Below are positions 22,763-34,711 of a DNA stretch of 64,000 bases, piece by piece. The translations under genes and the position numbers were made by a program. Every line of letters begins with the position of its first letter. The stretch's first letter is position 1. The notes below the pieces were generated by a model. It saw only the letters and a list, made by a program, of their open reading frames with translations. It had not been told where the DNA came from and did no database searches. The DNA comes from Coriaria nepalensis (Eukaryota > Streptophyta > Magnoliopsida > Cucurbitales > Coriariaceae). The stretch spans positions 29,332,642 through 29,396,641 of the forward strand of contig CP114483.1 of the NCBI GenBank assembly GCA_027186245.1, given 5' to 3'.

Positions 22763-24533
22763 GTAATATAATAAACCTTAGTTTCCGACTAATATTTATT
22801 ATATTATTCGAATTATTTAGTATAATTATTATAATAGAAATAATACGAGTTGTTTGCTCAAATGAATGATATATATATGGACTGTATTAAATATGATTCC
22901 GTTACATTTATACAATGTGATATTATGAAATGAAAGAGACGGCAGCAGAGCAGGTGGGGGTGGGGGGATTTTCAATTCCAATTCCAATTCCAATTTTAAT
23001 TACCAATTTTCCAGAGACAGGTGTAGCAATTTTCTTGGGAACCAATCAGTCAGTGATTCATGAATCATGTGGATTCATGACAGCTCCTCCCCAACCGGTT
23101 TCTTTGAATTCAAGTGATTTTAAGAGAAACGTCATTGTCTTATCTTGCGATCCATCATCCATCATCCATCATCCATCATCCATCATCCATCATCCATCAT
23201 CCATCATCCATCATCCATCATCAACATCTGAGATAGCGTGGCACCAACCAAAAAACTGTGGCTCCGATTTGACACGGTCGCTATTTTTATATATATATAT
23301 AAGTATGGCTTGAAGCTCTTATATGTATACAGTATATATATTATATATTTTCCATTAGAGCTGTTGAAGTAGTGTTTAGAGAAAAAAAAAAATTGAAATT
23401 TAATCTTATTGTGAGGCTAACTGGAATTAAGGAGTAAATATTTCGGTGCAATCTGATTCGTCATCTTACTAGACTGAGCGGCCCATTTTCAAGAGCGTGT
23501 GGATGTGCTAAATAAGGGAGCCCGTTTCTGTAGCCCAACTCTAAGCCCAAAACGAAACGTACTTGAAGGGAATTTTTGTTCAATTTGGACCAGGCCCATT
23601 CATTGTACATGGATCGCAAGCCCAGTCAGTCATACGGTAATGGTTTCGTAATTCTTCTCTAACTAAAAAAATACAAAGGAAATTTTAAAAAATATAAAAA
23701 AGGAAATAGAAGGGGAAATTTCTCTTTGATTCTTTTCGTGGGAATTTAAAAATTCTTGAAATTTTGAAAATTCCACCCGTTCTTCCCTGAAAGTTGAAAC
23801 TTCTCATGGGTGATTCCGTAACTTCACGTTACCATAAAAATAAATTAGCGCGCAAATAATAATATAATATCAACAACAAAATTGCGAATTTACCTAATAA
23901 CCCTTTAGATGCTCACTGTCCCCACAATCGAACCAATCACATTTCGTTCTACCATCATCACTGGTGGGACCCTACACGCCTATACCCTGTGAACCATACG
24001 AAACCCTAAATACACGATAAAATTCTCATCTCCAAATTAACCCGGCTCAAACCCTAATTTTGCCCAACAAACGAGATTCCCAACGTCTTCTTCTTCTTCT
24101 ACTTCACCTCATCCAACGCTTACATTTCATTCCACGTATGTAAGACCCCACATCTAAACCGTTCATGGCCATTCACAGGGTCAGTTTTACGGGCAGACGA
24201 GAGAAAACATCTAACGTCAGATAAACGATCTGATTTTCATCGACGGTCCTAATCTCGATAGAGAAATCTTCGGGCAGATCTCAACGCCTTTAAGAGCCGG
24301 CTCTCGCCCCTTTCCTTCATCGCTCAGAAATCAGGGGTGTCAATAAATTAGTCCCCAAACCCTAACACTTTCTCACTTTTTCCATTTTCCAGTTTTGCGG
24401 AAGCGAGTGGAGTATTCTGGCGGCGCGTGTCTCAGCAATTCATTTCGATTCATGTTTAAGCTCGCGCCTACATTGCGAATTCCTCACCGGAGCCATGCCG
24501 GAATCCGGATAAAACCTACGTTTCCGTACAGTC
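22763..24533. other. Intergenic: PB1-gene 3' flank and GTE promoter/leader
   Basis: Contains short repeats of ATTCCA (22970-22995) and a 7-base minisatellite (23152-23222). The GTE upstream region has several telo-box-like AAACCCTAA motifs (24001, 24049, 24357), common in promoters of growth-related plant genes, and a CTT-rich stretch (24090-24110). No gene was seen; the open frame at 22930-23313 is driven by the simple repeats. Confidence 0.55.
23152..23222. repeat. 7-bp minisatellite (CATCCAT)n
   Basis: About ten near-perfect head-to-tail copies of CATCCAT. The unit is not a multiple of three, and the open frame crossing it is fortuitous. Confidence 0.9.
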
Positions 24534-26430
24534 ATGGCGTCCGCCGTCTTAGGGAACCAAAACGAACGTAATTGGCCGCGAATAAGAGGAAATAGCGCAA
24601 GTGGAGGAAGAGGAGTAGGCGGAGGATACATGGGCAAAGTCCCGTGCTCGAACCATAACCCTAACCCTAACTTCAACAAGAAGCAATTTCATGGCGAAAT
24701 TAACGGCTTTAAGATGGATGAATCACCGGCCGTGACTCAGTCAGCCTCAGATGATGCCTCGTCGATCAATCATCACCGTAGATCATCCAAGCCTGTAGAT
24801 TTCAACCAATTCGTGAGCTTCAATATAGCTGCTTATTCTAGAAAGGAGCTGGCTGAGCTCAAGAACAGGTTGATCACAGAGCTCGAACTGATTCGTCAAT
24901 TAAAAGATCGCATTGATTCCGGCAAGCTCAGTCTTAGGCCTGATTATGCAAAAAAGGCATCTAAAACGTACGGAAACAAGCGGCACTTCCCTTCTTCCAA
25001 CTTCGGTAAAGATTTCTTGAACCGCTCAAATTCGGAAATTGGGAATTTGATGAAATCATGCTCTCAGATTTTGACGAAGCTGATGAAGCACAAGCACGGT
25101 TGGATCTTCAACAAGCCTGTTGATGTGGTTAGTCTAGGGCTTCATGATTATTACGATGTTATCAAGCGGCCTATGGATTTAGGGACTGTAAAATCCAAGC
25201 TTTCCAAAAATGTATACGCCTCCCCTACGGATTTCGCCGCTGATGTGAGGCTAACCTTCACTAATGCGATGACTTACAATCCTAAAGGCCACGATGTACA
25301 CATCATGGCAGATCAGTTATTGACGAGGTTTGAGGAATTATTTAGGCCCATGAGTGAGAAATTGGAGGAAGAGGAGAGGCAGCCGCAGCTCCAGCAGCAG
25401 CTTCAAGATCGGGTCTATGATGAGGATTTGCAAGCAAGCTCTTGGAATCATGTGGAGGTGGAAAGGGTGAATAATATTCCAATGCAAATTCCGAAGAAAT
25501 CCGAGCAAATTCATGCCCCATCTAGCTCTTCAAACCCGTCATTGGTCCAGTCTCCAGTGAAAACCCCATCCCCAGTAAGGGTCCAGCCAGTGAAGCCAGT
25601 GAAGCAACCCAAGCCCAAAGCAAAGGATCCGAACAAAAGGGAGATGAGCTTGGAGGAGAAGCACAAGTTGGGACTTGGGTTGCAGATTCTGCCTCAGGAG
25701 AAAATGGAACAAGTGGTGCAGATCATAAAGAAGAGGAATGGCCACTTGAAACAAGATGGGGATGAGATTGAACTCGATATTGAAGCTGTTGATACAGAAA
25801 CCCTGTGGGAGCTGGATCGACTGGTGACCAATTGGAAGAAGATGGTGAGCAAAATCAAGCGGCAAGCACTTATGGGCAATACTATGACTATGAATGCAAC
25901 TCCGAACAAAGCTAATGGGGTAAGATGACTGATTTTGTGTTTTTTGCAGATTTTGTCAAATTTGGCTTAATAACTTATTTACTAATGATTTTTTGTTTTT
26001 CATTCTTTGAATAGGTGGTACCTGAGATTGAGCAAATAGAAGTTGGATCTGAGGCAAAGAAGCCAAGGAAAGCAGAAGCTGGGGAGGAAGATGTGGATAT
26101 TTGTGATGAGATGCCGATGATTACTTTCCCCCCAGTGGAGATTGAGAAAGATGCAGCTGCTGGAGGAGCTAGTGGTGGAGGAGGAGGAGGAGGCCATGGG
26201 AGTAGTTCAAGCAGCTCTGGTAGTTCGAGTAGTGATGATTCCTCTTCGTCTAGTGGTATAACCCGAGTCTAAAATAAAAAATTGTGGGAGTTTGGTTTCC
26301 ATTCTTGTTGGAAGAGAAAAAGAGTGAAATTGTGTGCTCAAATGTGTTATATGTTGGTGGAATCTTTGCAGATTCAGATTCTGAAGGTAGTTCTTCAGGG
26401 AGTGATTCCGATAACAAGGCACAGTCTTGA
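24534..26430 (+). CDS. BET-type bromodomain transcription regulator (GTE2/GTE7-like)
   Basis: Nuclear chromatin reader of the plant GTE (global transcription factor group E) family. Three exons, 24534-25919, 26015-26255 and 26372-26430, join in phase to 561 aa. A Gly/Asn-rich N-terminus is followed by the plant-specific FNIAAYSRKELAELKNRL helix (about 97-125), one bromodomain (about 172-272: QILTKLMKHKHGWIFNKPVD, YYDVIKRPMDLGTVKSKL and the acetyl-lysine-binding Asn in MTYNPKGHD), a Pro/Lys linker and the NET domain (about 365-450: REMSLEEKHKLGLGLQILP, IELDIEAVDTETLWELDR). The C-terminus has an acidic patch, a Gly run and a long Ser/Asp tract ending DSDNKAQS. It appears intact. The first intron falls just after the NET domain and the second within the Ser/Asp tail. 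Confidence 0.93.
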
Positions 26431-27400
26431 AGAGTAAAATATCAAGCTGAAAATGGATTTCCAGAAATGAGTCCCTAAAGACTACCCCAAGTGGGAAATC
26501 TTGATTCAAGAAGAAACAATGGTCGGTCTCAAGGGGACCCTAAGATTCCGAGTTTTTTGCTGAATGAGGTAGGAATTTTCTTATGCTCTCCTTTGAATGA
26601 AAGTTATTGATTTTAGGTATGAAAACTTGATCACTTTTTTAAAACTCTTTTTTCTCCTTGCTAGCAGGATTGTGAAATTCGAGGAATTGCTGCTATAGGG
26701 GAGATTGGGGGAGAAGATGCTGGTGGGTAATGGATGTGGAATTTGGAGTTGTGAGAGAGTTTGAGACAACAACAGTTGTGCGTAAAACGAGCAAACACTT
26801 GATACAAGTCCAGAAGTTAGTGCTAGGACAGAATCTAGAGTAAGATGTGTTAGTGTGTAATGTTCGGTGTAAGAAAGAGATTGATTGTTAGAGAGATGTA
26901 GAAGGGTCGTTGTTAGTTTAGATATTGTCGAAATACTTTTTGTACATGTTTTACTCACACACCAATACATGTACTTTCTTAAGTACCCGAATTAAATTTT
27001 TACATATTTATTTGCCTTATCTACTTATTTATCCCTAGAAAAAGTTAGGGAGTTTGAAATTGAATGTCTGGATCCATGGAGTGGATGCTGCCACGTTTAG
27101 TTTTGAAAACCACCTCATCTAGATTCTAGAACTCTGAATGGAAAATCTTAGGTAAGAAAAGCCCCAGAAATGGAATTGTGAGATTGAGAGGAAATTTGCT
27201 GTCCAAAAAGGTTGATGATGAATCTCTCTGTCACTTTCATTATCGTTACTAGTCTTGAAGAAAAATATAGTACATATATACGTACCATCAGTTTTACCTA
27301 AGAGTCCGGATTCTCTTTCTCTCTCTCTCTATATATATATATGAATATATATTTTGTTCAATCTCTCTCTGTATATACATATACGTATCTATGATGTATT
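26431..27400. other. GTE 3' UTR and intergenic
   Basis: A possible 3'-UTR intron runs from GTAGGAATTTTC (about 26569) to TTGCTAGCAG (about 26668). CT and TA microsatellites lie at 27317-27342. No coding frame was seen. Confidence 0.4.
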
Positions 27401-27411
27401 ATGGCTTTCAT

Positions 27412-27790
27412 TTGTAGCGCGGGGGTGGTAAAGGAACAGGGAGGAGTGGGAAAGCACTGCATTACAAAAGGAAGCTCATTCCATATGATCATTCACAGCT
27501 TTATGATATAGGGCGGTAATTTTACTCTTGGTGTTAGTCGTGGTGGAGAGTCGATCTGTAGTGAGAGATTTGCTGATGAAAATTTCGAAACTGAAGGACA
27601 CTGGTCCCGGACGCAGTCCTGCTTTTCGACATTAGAGATTATCCTTTTCAGTCGTTTTGGTTACTCGGCAAGAGAGAAAATGTTTAACTTATATGTTAAC
27701 AGGGTTTCTGTCGATGGCAAATGCTGGAAAGGACACAAACCGGATCACAGGCCTTTTCATTGGGGTATAATGTAAAATACAGGCTGCTTT
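27412..27790 (+). pseudogene. Cyclophilin (peptidyl-prolyl isomerase) gene fragment
   Basis: Frameshifted pieces of a cyclophilin on the plus strand: GKGTGRSGKALHYK (27424-27465), then a shifted remnant of the FHRIIPSFM region (27470-27510), GGNFTLG, RGGESI and FADENF (27510-27590), remains of HTGPG near 27600, and FLSMANAGKDTN (27704-27740). Between HTGPG and LSMANAG there are about 90 bases ending in TTAACAG, which look like a retained intron. An acceptor-like TTTGTAG sits at the 5' end. It is therefore a duplicated gene fragment and not a processed copy. The N-terminal and C-terminal thirds of the fold are absent. Confidence 0.8.
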
Positions 27791-28240
27791 CAACATTTCC
27801 TTCCTTCCAAGGCATCAATGAAACTGCATCAATGAGATTGCTTAGTCCCAAAATTCTGTTTACGCACCAGAACAAATTTATACTGACCTAAAGCTATACG
27901 GAACAACCCATTTTCGAGCTCCTAACAGTAGTTAGAATAAATATGTAGCTCTCCTTCAACCTAAAATTGAAATGTGAACACGCTTGACTCAAAAGCTCAC
28001 AGAAACCTTGCGTAAATGAGAGAGAAATTCAACCCGTAAAAAGTTAAAACCAGAATTATACACATTGTGAATGGAAACACATCTCACAGCAGCAGCAGCC
28101 AGGCACAAAAACTCTTATCATGATCAGCACATATCTAGCTGCATGTGCTCTTCTCGGATACTTCTCATGTCCGGTTTTGTTTTAGTTGTTCTACCAATTT
28201 GAATATTAACCAGGTGATGTTATAACTTTAACATCAAGAT
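27791..28240. other. Intergenic
   Basis: No gene or clear repeat seen. Confidence 0.4.
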
Positions 28241-28244
28241 GGAA

Positions 28245-28880
28245 GCGCAAGGTCCTTGAATGCTTCAAGTTTTCTATTCAATGCGGAAGAGTTTGCATTT
28301 CCAATGGTTTCTGAATGGTCAGAACTACCATTTCCGGCTTCTCTCCATGTCTGATTGTGCGCTGAGTTTGAAAAAGTTTCATATGATATACGACTGGCTC
28401 ATATGATACTTTCTCGCTTAGTTTGGCATGGCAGAGCTATGGCTAGTAAGAGAAGAAGAATGCACAACAAACTTTCCACCTCAATGCAGCATCATGGTCA
28501 ATAATAACTGGTTCCAGGAGTTTGTGGACAGAAATACAGCCTGGAGTGCCCACTGCTTCACTGGTCCAAGGGCTCCATTTGTGGGCACCAGGTTGGTGTT
28601 TCTTAGACCAAATCCATAACTAACCTCAAAATGTATCTTTTGAAGTTAAAACATGGGATGTTTTCTGCACCGGGTTGGTTGTTGACTCTTCGATTAATTT
28701 GATAGCTTCAGACTTTTTCTTGGGGTCCAAAAGATATAAGCACTTCTGCTGCTGCAGAGAGTCTCTGTCAAGAAAAACTAGATTTTCCTCAATCAGGGAT
28801 TTTCATGTAATTGTCAGTCACCGGAGAAGACAATGGACTTACGCTAAAGGTAGAAGCTTTGATAAAAACTAAAGAATTAC
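28245..28880 (-). pseudogene. Unrecognised coding-like relic, minus strand
   Basis: On the minus strand, pieces in different frames look protein-like: QQQKCLYLLDPKKKSEAIKL and IEESTTNPVQKTSHVLTSKD (about 28650-28760), then WSPWTSEAVGTPGCISVHKL with LLEPVIIDHDAALRWK (28470-28590), and finally TFSNSAHNQTWREAGNG ending KLEAFKDLALPS and a stop near 28245. Stops and frame changes separate them. I do not recognise the family. It could be the 3' end of a dead gene or a gene with unseen introns. Confidence 0.35.
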
Positions 28881-29334
28881 CTCGTTTGTGGTTGATTTTT
28901 GTAGAGAAGCAGTTCAAAACACACAAGATAAACCTTATTAAGTGAACCAGTACAAGAAGAGGACGTTTAGGACAGAAGAGATGCTAACAAGTATCTCATC
29001 AATCTTGTACTGAAAACAAAAACATAACCAAAACTTCAAATTGTTTTCATACCAAAAGAATTCTAGTAGTAACCAAAATTGAAACCTTCCCTCCAAACCG
29101 GGTTTCGCCTATAACATATTTTAGAAAAAGGAAAGAAAAGTAAATACAAGACGACTGTCTAGCCAAAAGGAGAAAAAATACAACACGACTGCATCCAAGG
29201 TGCCCAGTAAACTATTTTAGAAGCCCATATAACCTGTGCTATAACCAGGACCAGAAGTCAATTCACATAGAATTTAAGCATGTACTTCTTAACCTCACTC
29301 CGCTGAAGAGAAATATAAATTCTACTCATACCTA

Positions 29335-32300
29335 CTACTCCTTTTTCTTCAGATTAAGGAACTGCTCACCTAGTTGAGTTTCACACGCAGAATGAGCCAC
29401 TTCAGGTAAATTTTTAAGAAACATCTTGACCAAATTGACAGCAGATACAATTTGAAACAGCCTTGTGCAAAACTTCCTTACTTCAGCTCGCCTCGTCTGC
29501 TTTTCTGGCATATTTGCAAGTAACTCCTTTACAAGATGACAAAGTTTATGCATATTGGTCTTGATTACTTTCTTCGAAACATCCAGCTGGTCGCTATTAT
29601 TACTATTAGTTGGAACCGGTGATTTCAAAATCTCAATCACCAAATCAAGCGCTTCATGTCGTCTGAAATCCGATTTCGAATTCCCACATTTCTCCAGAAG
29701 GAAACCGAAAAGATGATGCCCAATCCAAGGTCTCCGTCGGATCATTTCTTTAAGAAATTCGGATTTGATTTGAGATTTTTTACTGTCAAAATATTCAACC
29801 AAAACAGATTTTGAGATGTCATACACTCTGCAACTCAAACGCAGATAGATTTTTCGAATCAATAATCTTCAAAATCCAGAAAGTTGAATTCTGAGCAAAG
29901 GAAGTTATCATCTTGTGGCGGTTCCAAGTGCCTGCCTGCTTTTTTGAAATGGTAGCAGCGGATTTCGTTTTTTTGAATGGTTTTGATGCCAACTTCAAGT
30001 TCTTTTCAAGCAAAGACTCAAGGGTATCTAATTGCACTGATTCACCTTTAGGATAGTCCTTTGCTTTGAAGACTTTCTTCTGCAAAATCCCCCATATTCT
30101 TTGTCCAAGCTGTTCACTGCCTTCTGCAGTATGTGGGCTTACAAAAGCCTGTGCCAAGTTTGAATACACTAACAAAACTTGTGGCTTACCTGAATTGACA
30201 AAGACAAGCAACATAAATCACCAATCAAGAACTTAAGGAAGAATAATAAGGAGCATCTCCAATCAAGAACTTAAGGAAGAATAATAAGGAGCATCTCCAA
30301 TCTGATGAGAAATCACAGCAGAACTTTAACTATACATGGAAGAAATAATAACTAGATGGGGTGTTTTAAGGACCCATAGCTAGTTAAAAAGAAATTACAA
30401 AAATATTTGCATTACCTACTCTAATTATTTTAAGGTTTATCACATACCTGGATTTTCATGCAAGTAAATTTCTAGCAGAGAAAGAACACGGAGCTTGAAC
30501 AACACGAGCTGGGATTGGGCAGTTTCACCTCCAGTCTGATTCTTTTTCTCTTTAAAGATTTGTGCAAGGTAAGTGTCCATTCGGAACATTTCATCATCAT
30601 CCATTCCTCCATCAGAATCATCCGAAGTATCCAAGACTTCTTTCCCCATATCTCCAACTTCGCCAACTATAGCCTCAGCTTCATCAATCTCCTCTTCTTC
30701 TTCTTCTTCTTCAACATCAAGAAAATCATCGTCATCTTCATCTGCAGCCTCTGCAAGCTGACGTCTAGGTGGTTTCAAAGTTTTTGCAACAACTTTTAGC
30801 ATACGGAGCAATCCATCATCCGTAGTTTCTTCACAGAAATACTTGAAAACCTACAAAACAGAATGCAAGTTGGATTCCTTGACTAGATAGGAAGGTGCTT
30901 GCAATCTTCCTTATATGTGGCAGTCCATGGTTGTGTGATGCTGCTGATGAGATGGCACAAATGATTCGGATAATGCCTATCAAAACTCAGCATAAACTAG
31001 GATGCATGTGTTGCCCCTAACCAAATGGCTTTTTCAGAAATTTTTTTTTTTTCCTTTTTTTTGTTCTCTCTTAGACTCTTACGTCTTAACAAAACGCAAA
31101 CGATTTGAACAAGTGACTCATCATACAGTCGGATGATTATGTTAAACATTAGTTTTAGCCTGAGAGTGAAATATGGAACAGTCATGCATACCTGCTCACT
31201 AGCAGATCTCGTGGGAGAAGATGACTGTGGTAGCAATGAAAGCAATGTGTCGACAAGAACATCCATTAAAGCAGGTGGTGTATCTTCACCACTTGGTTCG
31301 TCTTCTTCTCCAGAGGAGCCAAGGAGTTCAGAAGCAGCAAAAGCTATCTTACAACACATGACTAATTCGGATGCAGCTTCTGAAAATTCACCCGGCTGGA
31401 GGAGCGCTTGCAAAAGCAACTGGATGAGCAAATACCTAAGCGCATGCAATTTATTAGCATCAGCACTCAGCCCGGCATTCTTTTCCTGCCACATTATAAT
31501 AGCAATTAGAAGATACACCTTATTATGACTAATCAAAGAAAACTGTTTCAAAACATTGATGTTATCATCAGCATTTAGGGGGGAAAAAAAAAATTAGCAC
31601 AAGATAATATGTTACCTCTCTACAGAGTTTCATTTCCATCTCTTGTAGTTTTTCAAATGCTTCTTCGTCCTCATCACTCAAACGACGAAAGAGAGATACT
31701 GAAGGAATGCTGTGTAACGTGCTAAGAAACTTCATGCAGTAAGGACCAACATCATTGGGCTCAACCCCATTTAACAAACCCTTTGACCCCTCTCCCTTCT
31801 GAGCATTAGCCAACAGTAGCTGCAGTTGCTCAATACACATTATGCAAAGAGAACTAGAAGTGGCTACTTTTGGCCACCTAAGCTTTTCTTGCAGCTCAAA
31901 AGATGTCACTTCTGTGCCAAGAGAAGCAGTGAACATACCCTGAACAACAAGAAATTTTGAAACCTCCTTTTGCACCCGAAACTTTGCTTCAGGCTCTAGC
32001 TTCAAATGTTTCAAAATACTGGGAAGGGATTCTACAACCCAAGTTCTCAAAAACTCAGAATTCCCAACAGTCGGGGAATCCTTATCCTCAACTGAGCCAG
32101 CCTCTGAGTTATCATCTGTTGTTTGACTCTGATCTGAAGGCTCATCTGAAATATGACATTCATCCACAAACATGTTCATTAAGTTCTGAATGAACAGCAT
32201 GCAGCCAGATTCTGTTTTGAACTCTGTCATCAAATCTTTAACAGTTTTTGTCCTTGTACTACAGTCAAATTTTCCCCCACTGTGCTTCTGAAAGGCCACA

Positions 32301-34711
32301 ATGACGGAAACTCTTTTGACATCATCCTCCCCAACCCAATCAGATAATTCTTTCAGAAATTTCTGTGCAACTTTATACAACCATGAATCTTTTGTAGAAG
32401 GAATATCCATCAAACACTGGACAACCTTGTAAGACAACAAAATCGAAACGAAAGATGCAGACAATCTTGGAAAGAGAAGCAGTAGAACATCAAAAGCCAA
32501 GTGCTTTCCGTCATGAGAGGATAGAAGAAGTGATCCATCATTAACAACTTCTACAAGATTTTGAATGTTTTTCACAATCTCTTCATCAGACAAGCCACTT
32601 TTGCGACTCTTTTTGTGCTTCTTTAAGGAACTTGAGATTGACACTACATCTCAGCTTTCAAAACTACATCATTTAAGAGCATGTTGGCCAGAACTGGCCA
32701 TAAAGTGTGAATTCAAGGTTGACAGAAGGTTGATTCCTGCAACATTACACAAATACAATTATTTAATAAAGTTTATTTTCCGGGTACCCACACCAAAATA
32801 ATAATTCAAACATACATATTGAGAGAATACCTTCAGACAATTAACAATTGTAGAGAGATGGTCAGCAGAAAAAAATTTATTAGGGCTAAATGGACTAGGC
32901 AGGAGTTTTCCAAATGTAGCATTTTCATCAGAAACTCTTTCCCGTAGCTTTATAGCCCAGAAGCAAAGCATCAGGATTTCCAACTTCGGTGGCTTCTTCA
33001 AACCACTTGCATATTCCCAGAGCTTCAAAGATGTGATTAAACGGGGTCTCAATTGGCAACTGCAACACCACAAGACATCAGAAACAAAGAAAAACTAATA
33101 ATAGTTGGAACATAAGTTAGCCCGTTCAGATCTTGTGGGGGAATTTTATTTTATCTTTAAAAAATTTTCAATACAAATTTCATACAAGAAAGAATTTTAA
33201 TGGAGACACTAGATAAAATACCATTTCAATCAAGCCTAGAAGAACTGAGACAGCAGGTTCTTGCAAGTAACGCTTCTTCGCTGCAAGGGATATGAGAAGA
33301 CTGCAGAATTCATTAATGTGTGAATTGGCCGCATCAGAATTCCAACCTTCCTTTAATCGTCCTGATCGAGCAATAGCGCCATAAGCAAACTAACGACCCA
33401 AAAGACAATCTTTTACTTCCTGCATTTCCGTCATGAAGCATTTCCATCATAAAGAAACTTTCAATACTTTGTGGAGATCGTAAACTTGAAAAATATAATC
33501 GTAAAGATTAATTAGAAGACTCATAGCTACCTGGCCCTTCATTGATGAAGAAATCTCTAATAAATTATCTATAAGTTTGAGCAATGAGTCAACTTTGATA
33601 CTGGTTATTGCAGCCATTAAAAGAGTCAGGCCTAGTGCAAACCCCTGCCTTGCACACTGCAAATAGTAATTTTCACAGCATAAGAACATCAGAGGTAGAG
33701 CAACAAAGTGTCAGCATTACTCAACTAAGCACATTCCATAACTTTGTACATTTTCCAGAAAACAATTGATGCATCACTTATATCCGATGATGAAGTTTTC
33801 GACAAAAAAACTTACAATCGTCAAGTTAATTGAACATATTTGTTTTGGGGAGAAGACAGTTGGTTTCATGAATTTACTTCTTCATTGTACAAATTCTGTT
33901 TCTTTTGCTTTAGATACAAATTTGTCAATTATAGTCTAAACTGTTAATTTCCTTTTGTAATAATAATAAAATTCAATCATAAATCAAGTTCAAGCTCCAA
34001 TCCAGTTTACATATACATAATAAACACAAATAAATGAATCGATTAAACAGCAGTTTGTGTGAACCAGAGCTCAGTTAACTATGCTGATTAGAACATCATA
34101 CATACTCGGAAGAGACAACGTCATGGTTTCCAATTTTTTAGACAAATTCCAGAAACAAATGATGAATCTTGCAAAAGTATTTCCTTCTAAACCCAAAAAC
34201 AAACATTATTGTATCGACAGTTAGTATTGAAAACGAGGAACTTACTTCTCTAGACGAAGAAACACCACGGACAAGCCGATGCAGAGCATACCTCAACGAA
34301 GGAGCACAATTATCTAATCCATCATTCTTTTCAGCTTCCAAATTCCATCCGGCCACGACTAAACCCTTATTCTCAAGCCTTTCATAAGCCTTCTGAATCT
34401 CCTGCAACTCCGTTACTAATGATTCCACCGCTTTTTCTCTCAACGATACATCAACTGACGCCAACTCCTTAAAAACACTGATATGAAACTCCGGAAAAAC
34501 ACCGTTATTCAACGAGGATGCCGCCGCAGATTTATTCTCAATTGATTTTTATAAACCTGGACTGTTCGTTTTCTGAAGCAGCGGCGTTCCGTCTCCCTTT
34601 GTCCTCTGCTTTTCTGTTCTTCCTTCTCTCCGTAGGTTTAACAGAATCAGGGATTGAGGCGTTAGCATCCTCATCTTCCACTGCTACGTCATTAACTTTT
34701 CTCTTCTTCAT
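29335..34711 (-). pseudogene. POL5: DNA polymerase V / MYBBP1A-like nucleolar protein gene (POL5), with ORF-breaking lesions
   Basis: Homologue of yeast Pol5/human MYBBP1A, a nucleolar protein of rRNA synthesis. Eight exons are visible with intact splice sites: 34711-34246, 33656-33531, 33389-33222, 33059-32831, 32736-31616, 31485-31192, 30850-30448 and 30189-29335. Family landmarks are FPEFHISVFKELASVDVSLR, APSLRYALHRLVRGVSSSRE, CARQGFALGLTLLMAAI, HALRYLLIQLLLQALLQPGE, an acidic run of eight Glu in exon 7, and RRRPWIGHHLFGFLLEKCG near the end. At least five lesions break the frame: +1 in the A5 run at 34546-34550, +1 in CCC at 32956-32958, a nonsense codon at 32713-32715, -1 near 32650, and a shift (+1 or -2) near 29825. 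Exon lengths confirm each net shift. It is either a recent pseudogene or a locus with several assembly errors; neighbouring genes show none. Confidence 0.9.
30223..30298. repeat. 38-bp direct tandem duplication in POL5 intron
   Basis: Two adjacent identical 38-base units beginning AATCAAGAACTTAAGG, located in the intron between exons 7 and 8 of the POL5-like gene. Confidence 0.9.

Noticed and set aside
22930..23313. 127-codon plus-strand open frame after the PB1 gene
   Set aside because: Driven by ATTCCA and CATCCAT simple repeats; no domain, and composition follows the repeat.
24650..24675. Telomere-like AACCCTAACCCTAAC run as an interstitial telomere
   Set aside because: Lies inside the GTE coding exon and encodes an Asn-Pro repeat; too short for a telomere remnant.
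30515..30799. Plus-strand frames opposite POL5 exon 7, Ser- or Phe-rich
   Set aside because: Antisense shadows of the Glu/Asp-rich repeat in the POL5-like coding exon.
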